Positions 25,834 to 34,611 of a DNA stretch of 64,000 nucleotides are shown one piece after another. Within the stretch, counting starts at the first letter, position 1; every line of letters starts with the position of its first letter. Below the pieces are notes generated by a model. It was not told the DNA's origin. It worked only from the letters and a program-made list of their open reading frames with translations, and searched no databases. Source of the stretch: JAEUSG01 sp964590225. Its GTDB lineage: Bacteria > Fibrobacterota > OXYB2-FULL-49-7 > JAEUSG01. The translations under genes were made by a program, and so were the position numbers. Where the stretch lies: positions 16,947-80,946 of the forward strand of contig CAZPWS010000007.1 of assembly GCA_964590225.1 (NCBI GenBank), written 5' to 3'.

Positions 25834-27186
25834 ATGGGAGGCTTTACTGCTCCCGACAAAAGGGAAAGAGAACTTCTTCTGTCGGCCATAGGCAGTGGAA
25901 GCGTTGAAGAACTTATAGCACAGGGCATACCGTCCGGCCTTTGCTGCGGCGGCACTATCGATTTACCGGAAGGTAAAAGCGAATACGAAGTTTTTAAAGA
26001 AATTTCTAAGTTGTCTGCTAAAAACAGCTCGACCGATACGCTTAACGCGTTTTGCGGCGGCGGCGTTTACGACCACTTTATTCCGGCAGCTACAGGAACT
26101 ATTCTTTCGAGAAGTGAATTTTTAACTGCTTATACGCCATATCAGGCAGAGGTTAGCCAGGGAACGCTTCAGGCAATTTACGAATACCAGACCATGATTT
26201 GTGAATTAACCGGTATGGAGGTGTCTAACGCTTCCACCTATGACGGCGCGACATCGCTTGCAGAAGCTGTAATCATGGCTCAATCGATAAGCAAGAAAAC
26301 TGACGGGGGATCGTTTGTTATACCAGCCTCTTTAAATCCGTTATATAAAAAGGTATTGGTAACTTATTTGCATGGTCTTGGAATTAAACTTATCGAGGCT
26401 CCATGTACTGCAACAGGGGCAATTGATATTTCTGCGCTCAAGGCTCTTCTAAATAACGAAGTTTTTGGTGTCGCGATACAAACGCCCAATTTTTACGGCG
26501 TAATTGAGGATATAGGGGCGGTTGCGGAACTAAAAGCTTATTCGCCCTTTGTTTTAGTTGTTGTTCCCAATCTGTTAAGTCTTGCAGTGCTGGAGGCTCC
26601 GGGAAATTGTGGGGCGGATATTGTTGCCGGTGAAGGGCAGCCCGTTGCATGCGGTTTAAGTTTTGGGGGGCCTCTGCTTGGATTCATGGCAACAAAAGCG
26701 GCAAATATTCGACAAATGCCAGGAAGAATTTGCGGCTGCACCACCGATAAAGAGGGAAAAAGGGGCTTTGTGCTAACAGCCCAAACCCGAGAACAGCATA
26801 TTCGACGGGAAAAGGCAACATCCAACATTTGCAGTAACGAAGGGCTTCTTGCTTTATCGGCAACAATCACCCTTTCTTTGCTTGGTAAAGAGGGTTTTGT
26901 AAAAATGGCAAAACTGAATATTGCCAAAACAGAATACGCAAAAAAAGCTCTGTCAAAAAAGAAAAGCGTTGTTATCCCCTATTCCGGTCCGGGGTTCAAC
27001 GAATTTGTGATTGAACTTAAAGGGATTACGGCGGCTGAATTTTACGCAAAGGCTCATAAGAATAATATTATCGCTGGCGTTAAGCTGGAAAAACTTGATC
27101 CTTTACAAAAAAACAGGCTGCTTCTCACCTTTACCGAAAAGAAAAGTAAAGAGGAGATAGACGCGCTTTTGGATCTGTTTAACTAA
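25834..27186 (+). CDS. gcvPA: Glycine dehydrogenase (decarboxylating) subunit 1
   Basis: This is the N-terminal half of the split P protein, which decarboxylates glycine with PLP and passes the aminomethyl group to GcvH. Family segments include FCGGGVYDHFIPA (about 71-83), TAYTPYQAEVSQGTLQ (about 97-112), MTGMEVSNASTYDGATSLAEA-like sequence near 127-147 and EQHIRREKATSNICSN (about 325-340). Length 450 aa is standard for GcvPA. Together with gcvPB it forms an alpha2beta2 enzyme, the split form common outside Proteobacteria. Confidence 0.95.
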   Translation: MGGFTAPDKRERELLLSAIGSGSVEELIAQGIPSGLCCGGTIDLPEGKSEYEVFKEISKLSAKNSSTDTLNAFCGGGVYDHFIPAATGTILSRSEFLTAYTPYQAEVSQGTLQAIYEYQTMICELTGMEVSNASTYDGATSLAEAVIMAQSISKKTDGGSFVIPASLNPLYKKVLVTYLHGLGIKLIEAPCTATGAIDISALKALLNNEVFGVAIQTPNFYGVIEDIGAVAELKAYSPFVLVVVPNLLSLAVLEAPGNCGADIVAGEGQPVACGLSFGGPLLGFMATKAANIRQMPGRICGCTTDKEGKRGFVLTAQTREQHIRREKATSNICSNEGLLALSATITLSLLGKEGFVKMAKLNIAKTEYAKKALSKKKSVVIPYSGPGFNEFVIELKGITAAEFYAKAHKNNIIAGVKLEKLDPLQKNRLLLTFTEKKSKEEIDALLDLFN

Positions 27187-27210
27187 AAGTTTTAAGGAAT
27201 ATAATAAGCA

Positions 27211-28683
27211 ATGGACGATAAATTGATTTTTGAAAAGTCGGTTGCCGGAAGAAAAGGGATATCGCTCCCTTCTGTTGATGTGCCAGAAATTGAACTTTCA
27301 AGCCTTTATGCTCCTGCCGTTTTGCGGAAAAATTTGGCACGGCTGCCCGAAGTGCCGGAGTTTGAAGTTGTTAGGCATTATACCAACCTTTCTTCAAAAA
27401 ATTACCATATCGACAAGGGGATATATCCACTCGGTTCTTGCACAATGAAATATAACCCAAAGGTTAACGAGAGGAGCGCCTCACTTGCAGGTTTTGTTAA
27501 TCTCCATCCTCTTGTAGATGCTGCTCTGTGCCAGGGTGCTCTTGAGCTTATATATAATCTTGAGCATGCTTTGGCTGAACTTTCCGGTATGGCTGCTGTT
27601 TCGAGTCAGCCTGTAGCGGGAGCACATGGCGAGCTTGCCGCCTTGATGGTTATTCGTGCTTATCATGAATCCAATGGAAACCCAAAAAAATTTGTTTTAA
27701 TACCCGATTCTGCTCACGGGACTAATCCGGCATCGGTGATACGGGCGGGGTATCAAACAATCGGGATAAAATCGAACAGTGAAGGGACTATCGATTTAGA
27801 CGACCTTAAAAACCATCTTTCTAACGATGTTGCGGCAATTATGGTAACAAACCCCAATACGCTTGGGGTTTTTGAGAGGGATATCGAAAAAATTGCTGAA
27901 TTGGTTCATGCTCATGGGGCGTTGATGTATATGGACGGTGCGAATTTTAATGCGCTTATGGGTTTCGTAAAGCCAGGGGCGGTTGGATTTGATATTATGC
28001 ATTTCAACCTCCATAAAACTTTCTCTACTCCACACGGTGGCGGAGGGCCGGGATCGGGTCCTATAGGGGTAGTTTCTGAGTTGGTCTCTTTTCTTCCAGA
28101 GCCGCGGATCGAAAAAAAGGGGGCTACATTTGAGTTGGTTAGTGGCAAAAAGCAATCAATAGGGAGTGTCCACTCCTTTTATGGTAACTTCCTCGTAATG
28201 GTTAGGGCATATACATATATAATGATGCTTGGTAGGGATGGGCTAAAAGAGGCGACTGAGGTGGCGGTAATTAACGCAAATTATCTTTTGTCCCGACTTA
28301 AAGAGAAATTCAAACTTGCTTACAACAAGCCTGTGTTGCATGAGTTTGTTTTGACGGGGACAGAGTTTAAGGCTTCGGGTGTGAAAACTCTCGATCTCGC
28401 AAAAAGGCTTCTTGACTACGGTTTTTATGCGCCAACCATCTATTTTCCTTTAATTGTGCCAGAAGCCATAATGATAGAACCTACTGAGACAGAAACCAGA
28501 GAGGAACTTGATAGACTCGCCGACGCCTTGCTTGCAATTCTTGGCGAAATTGAGAGTAATCCTGCCTTGGTGAAAGGGGCACCTCACACAACTCCGGTAA
28601 AGAGGCTTGATGAGGTAAAAGCTGCAAAGGAGTTAAACATCAGGTTCTTAATTGACTCCATTTCATCAGAAAAAGTATCTTAA
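27211..28683 (+). CDS. gcvPB: Glycine dehydrogenase (decarboxylating) subunit 2
   Basis: This C-terminal half of the split P protein carries the PLP-binding lysine, K269 in NLHKTFSTPHGGGGPG. Other family segments are YPLGSCTMKYNPK (about 72-84), PDSAHGTNPASV (about 165-176) and TNPNTLGVFE (about 213-222). Length 490 aa is standard. It starts with an AAGGA ribosome-binding site 24 bases after gcvPA. The next gene, yceD, begins 10 bases after its stop if the TTG start is used. Confidence 0.96.
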   Translation: MDDKLIFEKSVAGRKGISLPSVDVPEIELSSLYAPAVLRKNLARLPEVPEFEVVRHYTNLSSKNYHIDKGIYPLGSCTMKYNPKVNERSASLAGFVNLHPLVDAALCQGALELIYNLEHALAELSGMAAVSSQPVAGAHGELAALMVIRAYHESNGNPKKFVLIPDSAHGTNPASVIRAGYQTIGIKSNSEGTIDLDDLKNHLSNDVAAIMVTNPNTLGVFERDIEKIAELVHAHGALMYMDGANFNALMGFVKPGAVGFDIMHFNLHKTFSTPHGGGGPGSGPIGVVSELVSFLPEPRIEKKGATFELVSGKKQSIGSVHSFYGNFLVMVRAYTYIMMLGRDGLKEATEVAVINANYLLSRLKEKFKLAYNKPVLHEFVLTGTEFKASGVKTLDLAKRLLDYGFYAPTIYFPLIVPEAIMIEPTETETREELDRLADALLAILGEIESNPALVKGAPHTTPVKRLDEVKAAKELNIRFLIDSISSEKVS

Positions 28684-28693
28684 GGCACCTGTT

Positions 28694-29149
28694 TTGAAAA
28701 TAGATATCCGTTCTTTGGAAATTGGCAGTAACGAAATTGAGCTCGCGATAGGTCGTGAGGAGGTGGGAACTGTTCTTGCTGCCCCCATGGTTGAAGATGG
28801 AAAGGCATTGTTGACCCTTTACCATAGCAAGGTTGAGACTGTTGTAACCATCTTTATATCAGTTAAGGTGGATTTAGAGTGTGCCCGTTGTCTCGATCCT
28901 TTTGAAATGGAGATAACTTCGGACCTTACCGTTATTTTAAAACGGGGAATGGCTGGAACAGTATCGGAAGAGGGCGAGGTTCCCGTTCTTTTTTATGACG
29001 CGGCGGATCCGGTGGTTGACCTTGCGACAATCGTAAGTGAGGAGATAGCTGTTAGTATTCCGATGCAGCCAATTTGCAACGAAGAGTGCGAAGGTCTTTG
29101 CCCAAAATGTGGAGAAAATCTGAATGAGAACAGGTGCAGTTGTAGGTAA
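28694..29149 (+). CDS. YceD/DUF177 family protein upstream of L32
   Basis: DUF177 proteins are almost always encoded just before rpmF and are linked to 23S rRNA accumulation and ribosome assembly. The N-terminus KIDIRSLEIGSNEIEL and the CARCLDPF motif (about 66-73) are typical, and a Cys-rich C-terminus (CNEECEGLCPKCG, then CSC) probably binds zinc. I place the start at TTG 28694, preceded by AAGG eight bases upstream, because the family usually begins right at KIDIR. An upstream ATG at 28652 would overlap gcvPB by 32 bases. Confidence 0.87.
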   Translation: MKIDIRSLEIGSNEIELAIGREEVGTVLAAPMVEDGKALLTLYHSKVETVVTIFISVKVDLECARCLDPFEMEITSDLTVILKRGMAGTVSEEGEVPVLFYDAADPVVDLATIVSEEIAVSIPMQPICNEECEGLCPKCGENLNENRCSCR

Positions 29150-29205
29150 GTGATTTTTAATTAGAGTTATTTGATGAAGGTTTAATTTTTGAAGGAGTTA
29201 TAAAA

Positions 29206-29388
29206 ATGGCCGTACCAAAGAGAAGACATTCAAAATCCCGCCGTGATAAAAGACGGGCCAACTGGAAAATGAAAAGTAAGCCTGTATCAAAATGCGGCCA
29301 CTGTTCATCGCCTATCATTCCACACAGAATATGTCCCAATTGCGGATACTATGGTGGAGTGGAAGTAATTAAGGTTGATCAGGAGTAA
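29206..29388 (+). CDS. rpmF: 50S ribosomal protein L32
   Basis: A 60-aa L32 with the typical N-terminus MAVPKRRHSKSRRDKRR and a zinc ribbon made by two CxxC pairs (CGHC and CPNC). A strong AAGGAG ribosome-binding site precedes the ATG. It lies between yceD and plsX, the classic order linking ribosome and membrane-lipid synthesis. This is the zinc-binding (C+) paralogue type. Confidence 0.97.
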   Translation: MAVPKRRHSKSRRDKRRANWKMKSKPVSKCGHCSSPIIPHRICPNCGYYGGVEVIKVDQE

Positions 29389-29397
29389 TCTGGTTCA

Positions 29398-30387
29398 ATG
29401 ATTCGCGTCGCACTTGATGCTTTGGGGGCAGATAAAGCGCCGATTCCTGAAATTGAGGGGGCCTTAATGGCTCTCAGAAACAATCCAGAGCTCGAAATAG
29501 TTTTTTTGGGTAAAAAGAGCGTTATTGAGCAGGCTTTGAGCGGACATGATGTTTCGGGGTTAAAGTATTCTGTAGTAAATTGCGACTCTGTGGTTACAAT
29601 GGCCGATAAACCGGCGGCAGTTCTTAAAACAAAACGGGACTCCAGTCTGGTTCAATGTGTCGAACTCCAAAAAAAAGGAGAGGTTGACGCTTCTGTAAGT
29701 GCCGGAAATACGGGCGCCTTTATGGGCGCTGCTCTTTTTGGTGTAGGTCGAATCGAATGTGTATGTCGGCCTGCCATTGCCATAGCAATACCCACAGTAT
29801 CTGCCCAGTCGTTAATGCTTGATATGGGGGCCAATGCTGATTGTCGCCCGCAACATCTGTACGAATTTGCCAGAATGGGAGAAATTTATGTAAAGCGGAT
29901 GTGGGGAATCGAAAATCCGCGGGTTGGCTTGTTGTCTGTAGGCGAAGAATCAACCAAAGGGAACGAGGCCGTTGTTGCCTGTCACAATATGCTTAAAGAA
30001 TCCAACATGAATTTCATTGGAAATATAGAAGGCAATGACATACTTTTTGGTAAGTCCGATGTAATTGTTTGTGATGGTTTTGTAGGGAATGTTTTATTAA
30101 AATTTTACGAGTCGATTCCTGGCCTTCTTAAAACCACACTTGGCGATCTACTAAGAAATGAAAAGGCCAAAGGCTTTCTTGAAAAATTTAACAAAGAGGC
30201 TTATGGTGGTGCGGAACTTTTGGGAGTAAATGGTGTTGTTATAATTTCTCATGGCAGTTCCACCCCTCTCTCTATAAAAAATGCTATCGACCGCGCATGC
30301 AAAATGGTTTCAACAAAAGTTAACGATGTAATAAAAACAGTGATGCTTGCCGAATCCGAAAATTCAACAAAGAGTTGTGAAGCATAA
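29398..30387 (+). CDS. plsX: Phosphate acyltransferase PlsX
   Basis: PlsX converts acyl-ACP to acyl-phosphate for phospholipid synthesis. The N-terminal DALGADKAPIPEIEGA matches the family's DAMGGDxAP; the Met and second Gly are replaced by Leu and Ala. Conserved regions include VDASVSAGNTGAFMGAAL (about 96-113), MLDMGANADCRP (about 139-150) and EGNDILFGKSDVIVCDGFVGNV (about 210-231). Length 329 aa is normal. Its stop is immediately followed by the fabH start. Confidence 0.95.
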   Translation: MIRVALDALGADKAPIPEIEGALMALRNNPELEIVFLGKKSVIEQALSGHDVSGLKYSVVNCDSVVTMADKPAAVLKTKRDSSLVQCVELQKKGEVDASVSAGNTGAFMGAALFGVGRIECVCRPAIAIAIPTVSAQSLMLDMGANADCRPQHLYEFARMGEIYVKRMWGIENPRVGLLSVGEESTKGNEAVVACHNMLKESNMNFIGNIEGNDILFGKSDVIVCDGFVGNVLLKFYESIPGLLKTTLGDLLRNEKAKGFLEKFNKEAYGGAELLGVNGVVIISHGSSTPLSIKNAIDRACKMVSTKVNDVIKTVMLAESENSTKSCEA

Positions 30388-31392
30388 ATGACAAAGGTAC
30401 ATGCAAAATTTGATGGGGTGGGTAGATCCTTGCCATCAAAGGTTCTTACAAACAGCGATCTTGAAAAAATTGTAGATACAAGCGATGAGTGGATAACCAC
30501 AAGAACGGGGATTAAGGAGAGGCGGATACTTTCTGAGGGTGAATCAATCAGCGACCATTGCGTTAAGGCTGCTCAAGAGGCATTGCAAAAGGCAAATTGC
30601 GGTCCTGACGATCTTGATCTTATTATCAACTGTACCTTTACCTCCGACTATGTATTGCCGTCCGGGGCCTGTGTTATTCAGGATAAACTTGGTGTAACAA
30701 GAGACATTCCCTCCTTCGACCTCGCAGCTGCCTGTTCCGGTTTTATGTATGGGGTTGAAACGGCAAATAACTTTATATCAACCGGCAACTATAAAAAGAT
30801 TCTTGTTATAGGTTCGGACGCACTATCCCCTTTTGTTAACTGGGAAGATAGGTCAACATGTGTTTTGTTCGGCGATGGTGCCGGAGCGGCGGTGTTGTCT
30901 GCCACGGAGGACCCTTCAGTTGGTATTATGGCTTCGGACCTTGGAGCAGTAGGCAAGCATCACAAGATAATTATGGTTGAAGGGGGGGGAACCATTTTTC
31001 ACGGCAGCAAGCTTGCAAAAGATCCAACTTTACTGTCTAAGTATTTTATAACCATGGACGGCAACTCTCTTTTTAAAATCGTAACAAGGCTTGTTGTTGA
31101 TTCGGTTAAGAGGGCTATTGAACGAGGGGGTATTAAGCCGGAGGAGATTGATTTTTTGGTTCCGCACCAGGCAAATACCCGCATAATTGATTTTGTCGCC
31201 GAAAAACTTGGTCTGCCAAAAGAAAAATGCGGGGTTACTATACACAAGTATGGAAATAATTCCGCCGGTTCTGTTCCGGTTACCCTATACGAAAGTCTTT
31301 CGGAAGGAAAAATAAAAAAGGGAGATAATGTTGTTATGACCGGCTTTGGTGGCGGACTCACCTACGCTTCTCTCCTTGTAAGGTGGGGATAA
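30388..31392 (+). CDS. fabH: Beta-ketoacyl-ACP synthase III
   Basis: FabH condenses acetyl-CoA with malonyl-ACP to start fatty acid synthesis. The catalytic triad is complete: Cys116 in AAACSGF, His260 in VPHQAN and Asn290 in YGNNSAGS. The N-terminal DEWITTRTGIKERRI is typical. Length 334 aa is normal. The gene contains a run of eight G at 30982-30989 (coding Glu-Gly-Gly-Gly). It abuts plsX with no gap. Confidence 0.97.
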   Translation: MTKVHAKFDGVGRSLPSKVLTNSDLEKIVDTSDEWITTRTGIKERRILSEGESISDHCVKAAQEALQKANCGPDDLDLIINCTFTSDYVLPSGACVIQDKLGVTRDIPSFDLAAACSGFMYGVETANNFISTGNYKKILVIGSDALSPFVNWEDRSTCVLFGDGAGAAVLSATEDPSVGIMASDLGAVGKHHKIIMVEGGGTIFHGSKLAKDPTLLSKYFITMDGNSLFKIVTRLVVDSVKRAIERGGIKPEEIDFLVPHQANTRIIDFVAEKLGLPKEKCGVTIHKYGNNSAGSVPVTLYESLSEGKIKKGDNVVMTGFGGGLTYASLLVRWG

Positions 31393-31399
31393 CTTTACA

Positions 31400-32326
31400 A
31401 TGAAAAGATATCTTTTCTTTCCCGGGCAGGGTTCACAGGTTGTTGGCATGGGCAAAGCTTTATATGAAAGATATCCCGAAGCCAAAAACAGATTCAGTGA
31501 AGCTTCTGATCTGCTCTCTTTTGATATTGCGAAGTTGTGCTTTGAGGGGCCGGAAGAGGAGCTAAAAAAGACAGAAAATACTCAACCTGCCCTTTTTATT
31601 GTGAGTGCCATTATTTTTGACACCTTTGTTCGTAGCGGTTTTTCTTCGTTTGATTTTGCTGCCGGCCATTCTCTTGGTGAGTATTCAGCTTTGTATGCGG
31701 CGGGTTCCATTGATTTTGCGACTGCTGTAAAAATTGTTCGTCGGAGGGGCGAATTAATGGCAAAAGCCAAGGCTGGTGCTATGGCGGCAGTCATGGGGTT
31801 TAATGGGGCTGCAATTGAGGACCTTTGTAAAAAAGTATCAACGGAAGATTCGCAGGTTGTTCCGGCAAATTTTAATGGACCGGATCAGGTGGTGATTTCC
31901 GGCAATGTCGATGCGGTGGCCAAAGCGTCTCTTGCCATTAAAGAAGCTGGTGCCAAAAGGGTGCTGCCGCTGCCGGTGTCTGGCGCATTTCACTCCCCTC
32001 TTATGAAAGATGCTGCCGAAGAGTTGAAATACTTACTTGCTGCAGTACAATTTAAAAATGCAACCGTTCCGGTTGTGTCGAATGTAACTGCCTCCTCGGT
32101 AACAAACTCCGAAGAAATTAAAACTCTTCTTGTAAAACAACTTTATTCTCCGGTAAAGTGGGTTGACTCTTTTATTTCAATGGAACCGGGGCTTGGAATT
32201 GAAATGGGGCCGGGAAAAGTGCTTTGTGGCCTGCTAAAAAAAATAAATGGTGGGATTAATATGATTTCGGCGCATACGCCGGACGAAATTGAAGCCGCAT
32301 TGCATATTATAGGAGAACAAAAATGA
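31400..32326 (+). CDS. fabD: Malonyl-CoA:ACP transacylase
   Basis: FabD loads malonyl groups onto ACP. The nucleophile Ser91 is in GHSLGE, the N-terminal FPGQGSQVVGMG is canonical and the second catalytic region VSGAFHSPLM lies near residue 195. Length 308 aa is normal. Its last codons overlap the fabG start (ATGA at 32323-32326). Confidence 0.97.
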   Translation: MKRYLFFPGQGSQVVGMGKALYERYPEAKNRFSEASDLLSFDIAKLCFEGPEEELKKTENTQPALFIVSAIIFDTFVRSGFSSFDFAAGHSLGEYSALYAAGSIDFATAVKIVRRRGELMAKAKAGAMAAVMGFNGAAIEDLCKKVSTEDSQVVPANFNGPDQVVISGNVDAVAKASLAIKEAGAKRVLPLPVSGAFHSPLMKDAAEELKYLLAAVQFKNATVPVVSNVTASSVTNSEEIKTLLVKQLYSPVKWVDSFISMEPGLGIEMGPGKVLCGLLKKINGGINMISAHTPDEIEAALHIIGEQK

Positions 32327-33066
32327 AACTAACAGACAAAGTAGCCATTGTGACAGGTTCGGGGCGTGGTATTGGGCGTTGTATTGCCGAAAGGCTTGCC
32401 GCCGAGGGTGCTTCAATTGTGGTGTGCGATGTTGACGGCGATGGCGCAACCAACACAGCCGCGGAGATTGCTTCGCAGTTCTCCGTTAAAACGCTTGGGG
32501 TTAAAGTCGATGTAACGAAGAGCGATGAGGTTGATGCCCTTGTAAAGCAAACAGTGGATTGTTTTGGGAAAATTAATATTTTAGTAAACAATGCGGGAAT
32601 CACAAGAGACGGGCTAATGCTTCGAATGAAAGAGGAAGACTGGGATCTTGTATTAAGCGTAAATTTAAAGAGTGCTTTTCTCTGCACAAAGTCTGCCGTA
32701 AGACATATAATGCGAACAGATTATGGCAGGGTTATTAATATTGCTTCTGTAGTAGGACTTATGGGTAATGCGGGGCAGGCAAATTATTCGGCAAGTAAAG
32801 GGGGAATGATCTCTTTAACAAAAACTGTGGCGAAAGAGTTTGCTTCGAAAGGTATTACAGCAAATGCAATTGCACCGGGTTTTATTCAAACCGCCATGAC
32901 AGATAAGCTTAAAGATGAAGACAAACAAAAACTTGCCGAAATAATTCCGTTAAAAACACTTGGCCTTCCACGGCAGGTAGCGGATGCCGTGGCCTTTCTT
33001 GCTTCCCCCGATGCGGAATACATTACAGGACAGGTTTTAGCGGTTGATGGTGGCATGACGATGTAA
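32323..33066 (+). CDS. fabG: 3-oxoacyl-ACP reductase
   Basis: FabG is the NADPH-dependent short-chain dehydrogenase of fatty acid elongation. The cofactor motif TGSGRGIG lies at 11-18 and NNAG at 89-92. The catalytic Ser142, Tyr155 and Lys159 have the exact FabG spacing (YSASKGG). The C-terminus GQVLAVDGGMTM is typical. An AGGAG ribosome-binding site precedes the ATG inside the end of fabD. Length 247 aa is normal. Confidence 0.96.
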   Translation: MKLTDKVAIVTGSGRGIGRCIAERLAAEGASIVVCDVDGDGATNTAAEIASQFSVKTLGVKVDVTKSDEVDALVKQTVDCFGKINILVNNAGITRDGLMLRMKEEDWDLVLSVNLKSAFLCTKSAVRHIMRTDYGRVINIASVVGLMGNAGQANYSASKGGMISLTKTVAKEFASKGITANAIAPGFIQTAMTDKLKDEDKQKLAEIIPLKTLGLPRQVADAVAFLASPDAEYITGQVLAVDGGMTM

Positions 33067-33120
33067 CCAATTTTGATTTGGTAAATATTTAAACAAATAA
33101 ATTTAACAGGAGGTTTACGA

Positions 33121-33351
33121 ATGGAAGAGCAAGTCAAGGCAATTGTAGCTGAAAAGCTTGGTGTAAATGCCGATCAGGTAAAACCGGAGTCTAATTTTGT
33201 GGACGATCTTGGCGCGGATTCTCTTGATACAGTTGAGCTCGTAATGGCTTTTGAAGAAAAATTTGGAATCGAAATACCGGATGAAGATGCCGAAAAAATG
33301 AAGTCCGTAGGCGATGCGATTTCTTATCTCAAAGGCAAAGGTGTCAGTTAA
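33121..33351 (+). CDS. acpP: Acyl carrier protein
   Basis: A 76-aa acidic carrier protein. The phosphopantetheine attachment site is Ser34 in GADSLDTVELVM. A consensus AGGAGG ribosome-binding site precedes the ATG, in line with the high expression needed for ACP. It sits between fabG and fabF, 4 bases before the latter. Confidence 0.98.
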   Translation: MEEQVKAIVAEKLGVNADQVKPESNFVDDLGADSLDTVELVMAFEEKFGIEIPDEDAEKMKSVGDAISYLKGKGVS

Positions 33352-33355
33352 TACG

Positions 33356-34594
33356 ATGAGAAAAGTTGTTGTAACAGGAATAGGAGTAGTCTCTCCATTA
33401 GGTTCATCGGTAGAAAAATTCTGGTCTGCTGTAAAGGGCGGTCAGAGTGGTCTTTCGATTGTTACTAAGGTTGATCCGACAAAATATGCAACCAAGGTTG
33501 TTGGTGAAGTTAAAGACTTTAATGCCGAAAACTTCATTCCCAAAAAAGAGGTTCGTCGTTTAGACCTCTTTGTACAGTATGCTATTGGGGCAGCCGCAGA
33601 AGCATGTGCGGATAGCGGTATCGACTTTGAATCGATCGATCCGGATACTGTCGGATGCGTTATTGGCTCTGGTGTTGGCGGTCTCCAAACGCTTGAAGAG
33701 CAGCATAGAGCGCTTGTCGAAAAGGGGCCGGACAGAGTGAGTCCTTTTTTTATTCCGATGATGATTGCTGATATGGCTTCGGGAATGGTGGCAATAAAGT
33801 ATCATGCCAAGGGGCCAAATTACGCAACGGTTTCTGCCTGTGCATCTGGTGCACATGCCCTCGCCGAGTCGCTGCGTCATATCCAATTGGGCGATGTTGA
33901 GGTGATGATTACAGGCGGCACCGAGGCAGCAATTACGGAATGTGGAATGGCAGGATTTTGTAATATGAAGGCGATGTCCACCCGTAATGATAGTCCATCA
34001 AAAGCTTCGAGCCCATTCGATAAAAAGCGGGATGGTTTTGTAATGGGCGAAGGGGCCGGGATAATAATCTTAGAGTCGGAAGAGCATGCAAAAAAGCGAG
34101 GGGCGAAGATTTACGCTGAGTTTTGCGGCGCCGGTCTTACCTGCGATGCACACCACATTACGGCTCCCAAAGAGACGGGGGAAGGCGCGGCAAGCGCAAT
34201 GCGGAGGGCATTAAAGAGCGCGGGATTTAATATCAACGATGTTGACTATATAAATGCGCATGGCACTTCAACTCCGCTAAACGACCAGCAGGAAACCAAA
34301 GCAATAAAGGCGCTGTTTGGTGAGCATGCTTACCAAATTAATGTCAGTTCCACAAAATCGATGATTGGCCATTTGCTTGGAGCTTCAGGCGCTGTTGAGT
34401 TTATAACCACAGCATTATCGCTGCAAAATGGGGTTGTAACTCCAACAATAAACTATGAAGATCCCGATCCGGAGCTTGACCTTAATTATACACCCAACTC
34501 CACTATTCAGCGTGACATCAAAATTGCTTTATCGAATTCTTTTGGTTTTGGTGGTCATAATGCCTCTTTGGCGCTTAAGAAATATCAGGGTTAA
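33356..34594 (+). CDS. fabF: Beta-ketoacyl-ACP synthase II
   Basis: FabF elongates acyl-ACP and controls the saturated/unsaturated balance. The Cys-His-His triad is Cys162 in SACASGAHALAE, His302 in NAHGTSTPLND and His339 in IGHLLGASG. I chose ATG 33356, which begins MRKVVVTGIGVVSPLG as in all homologues and lies 4 bases after acpP; the open frame extends 14 codons further up but overlaps acpP. Length is 412 aa. Confidence 0.97.
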   Translation: MRKVVVTGIGVVSPLGSSVEKFWSAVKGGQSGLSIVTKVDPTKYATKVVGEVKDFNAENFIPKKEVRRLDLFVQYAIGAAAEACADSGIDFESIDPDTVGCVIGSGVGGLQTLEEQHRALVEKGPDRVSPFFIPMMIADMASGMVAIKYHAKGPNYATVSACASGAHALAESLRHIQLGDVEVMITGGTEAAITECGMAGFCNMKAMSTRNDSPSKASSPFDKKRDGFVMGEGAGIIILESEEHAKKRGAKIYAEFCGAGLTCDAHHITAPKETGEGAASAMRRALKSAGFNINDVDYINAHGTSTPLNDQQETKAIKALFGEHAYQINVSSTKSMIGHLLGASGAVEFITTALSLQNGVVTPTINYEDPDPELDLNYTPNSTIQRDIKIALSNSFGFGGHNASLALKKYQG

Positions 34595-34611
34595 ATCCTT
34601 CGTTTTTTACC

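Noticed and set aside
27849..27873. Terminator-like hairpin AACCCCAA/TTGGGGTT with T run in gcvPB
   Set aside because: It encodes the conserved TNPNTLGV segment, lies mid-gene, and the T tract is only about four bases; probably a coincidence of codon choice.
30982..30989. G8 tract in fabH as a phase-variation site
   Set aside because: FabH is essential for fatty acid synthesis; the run simply encodes conserved Gly codons. It also weakens, but does not exclude, the case for the G9 tract.
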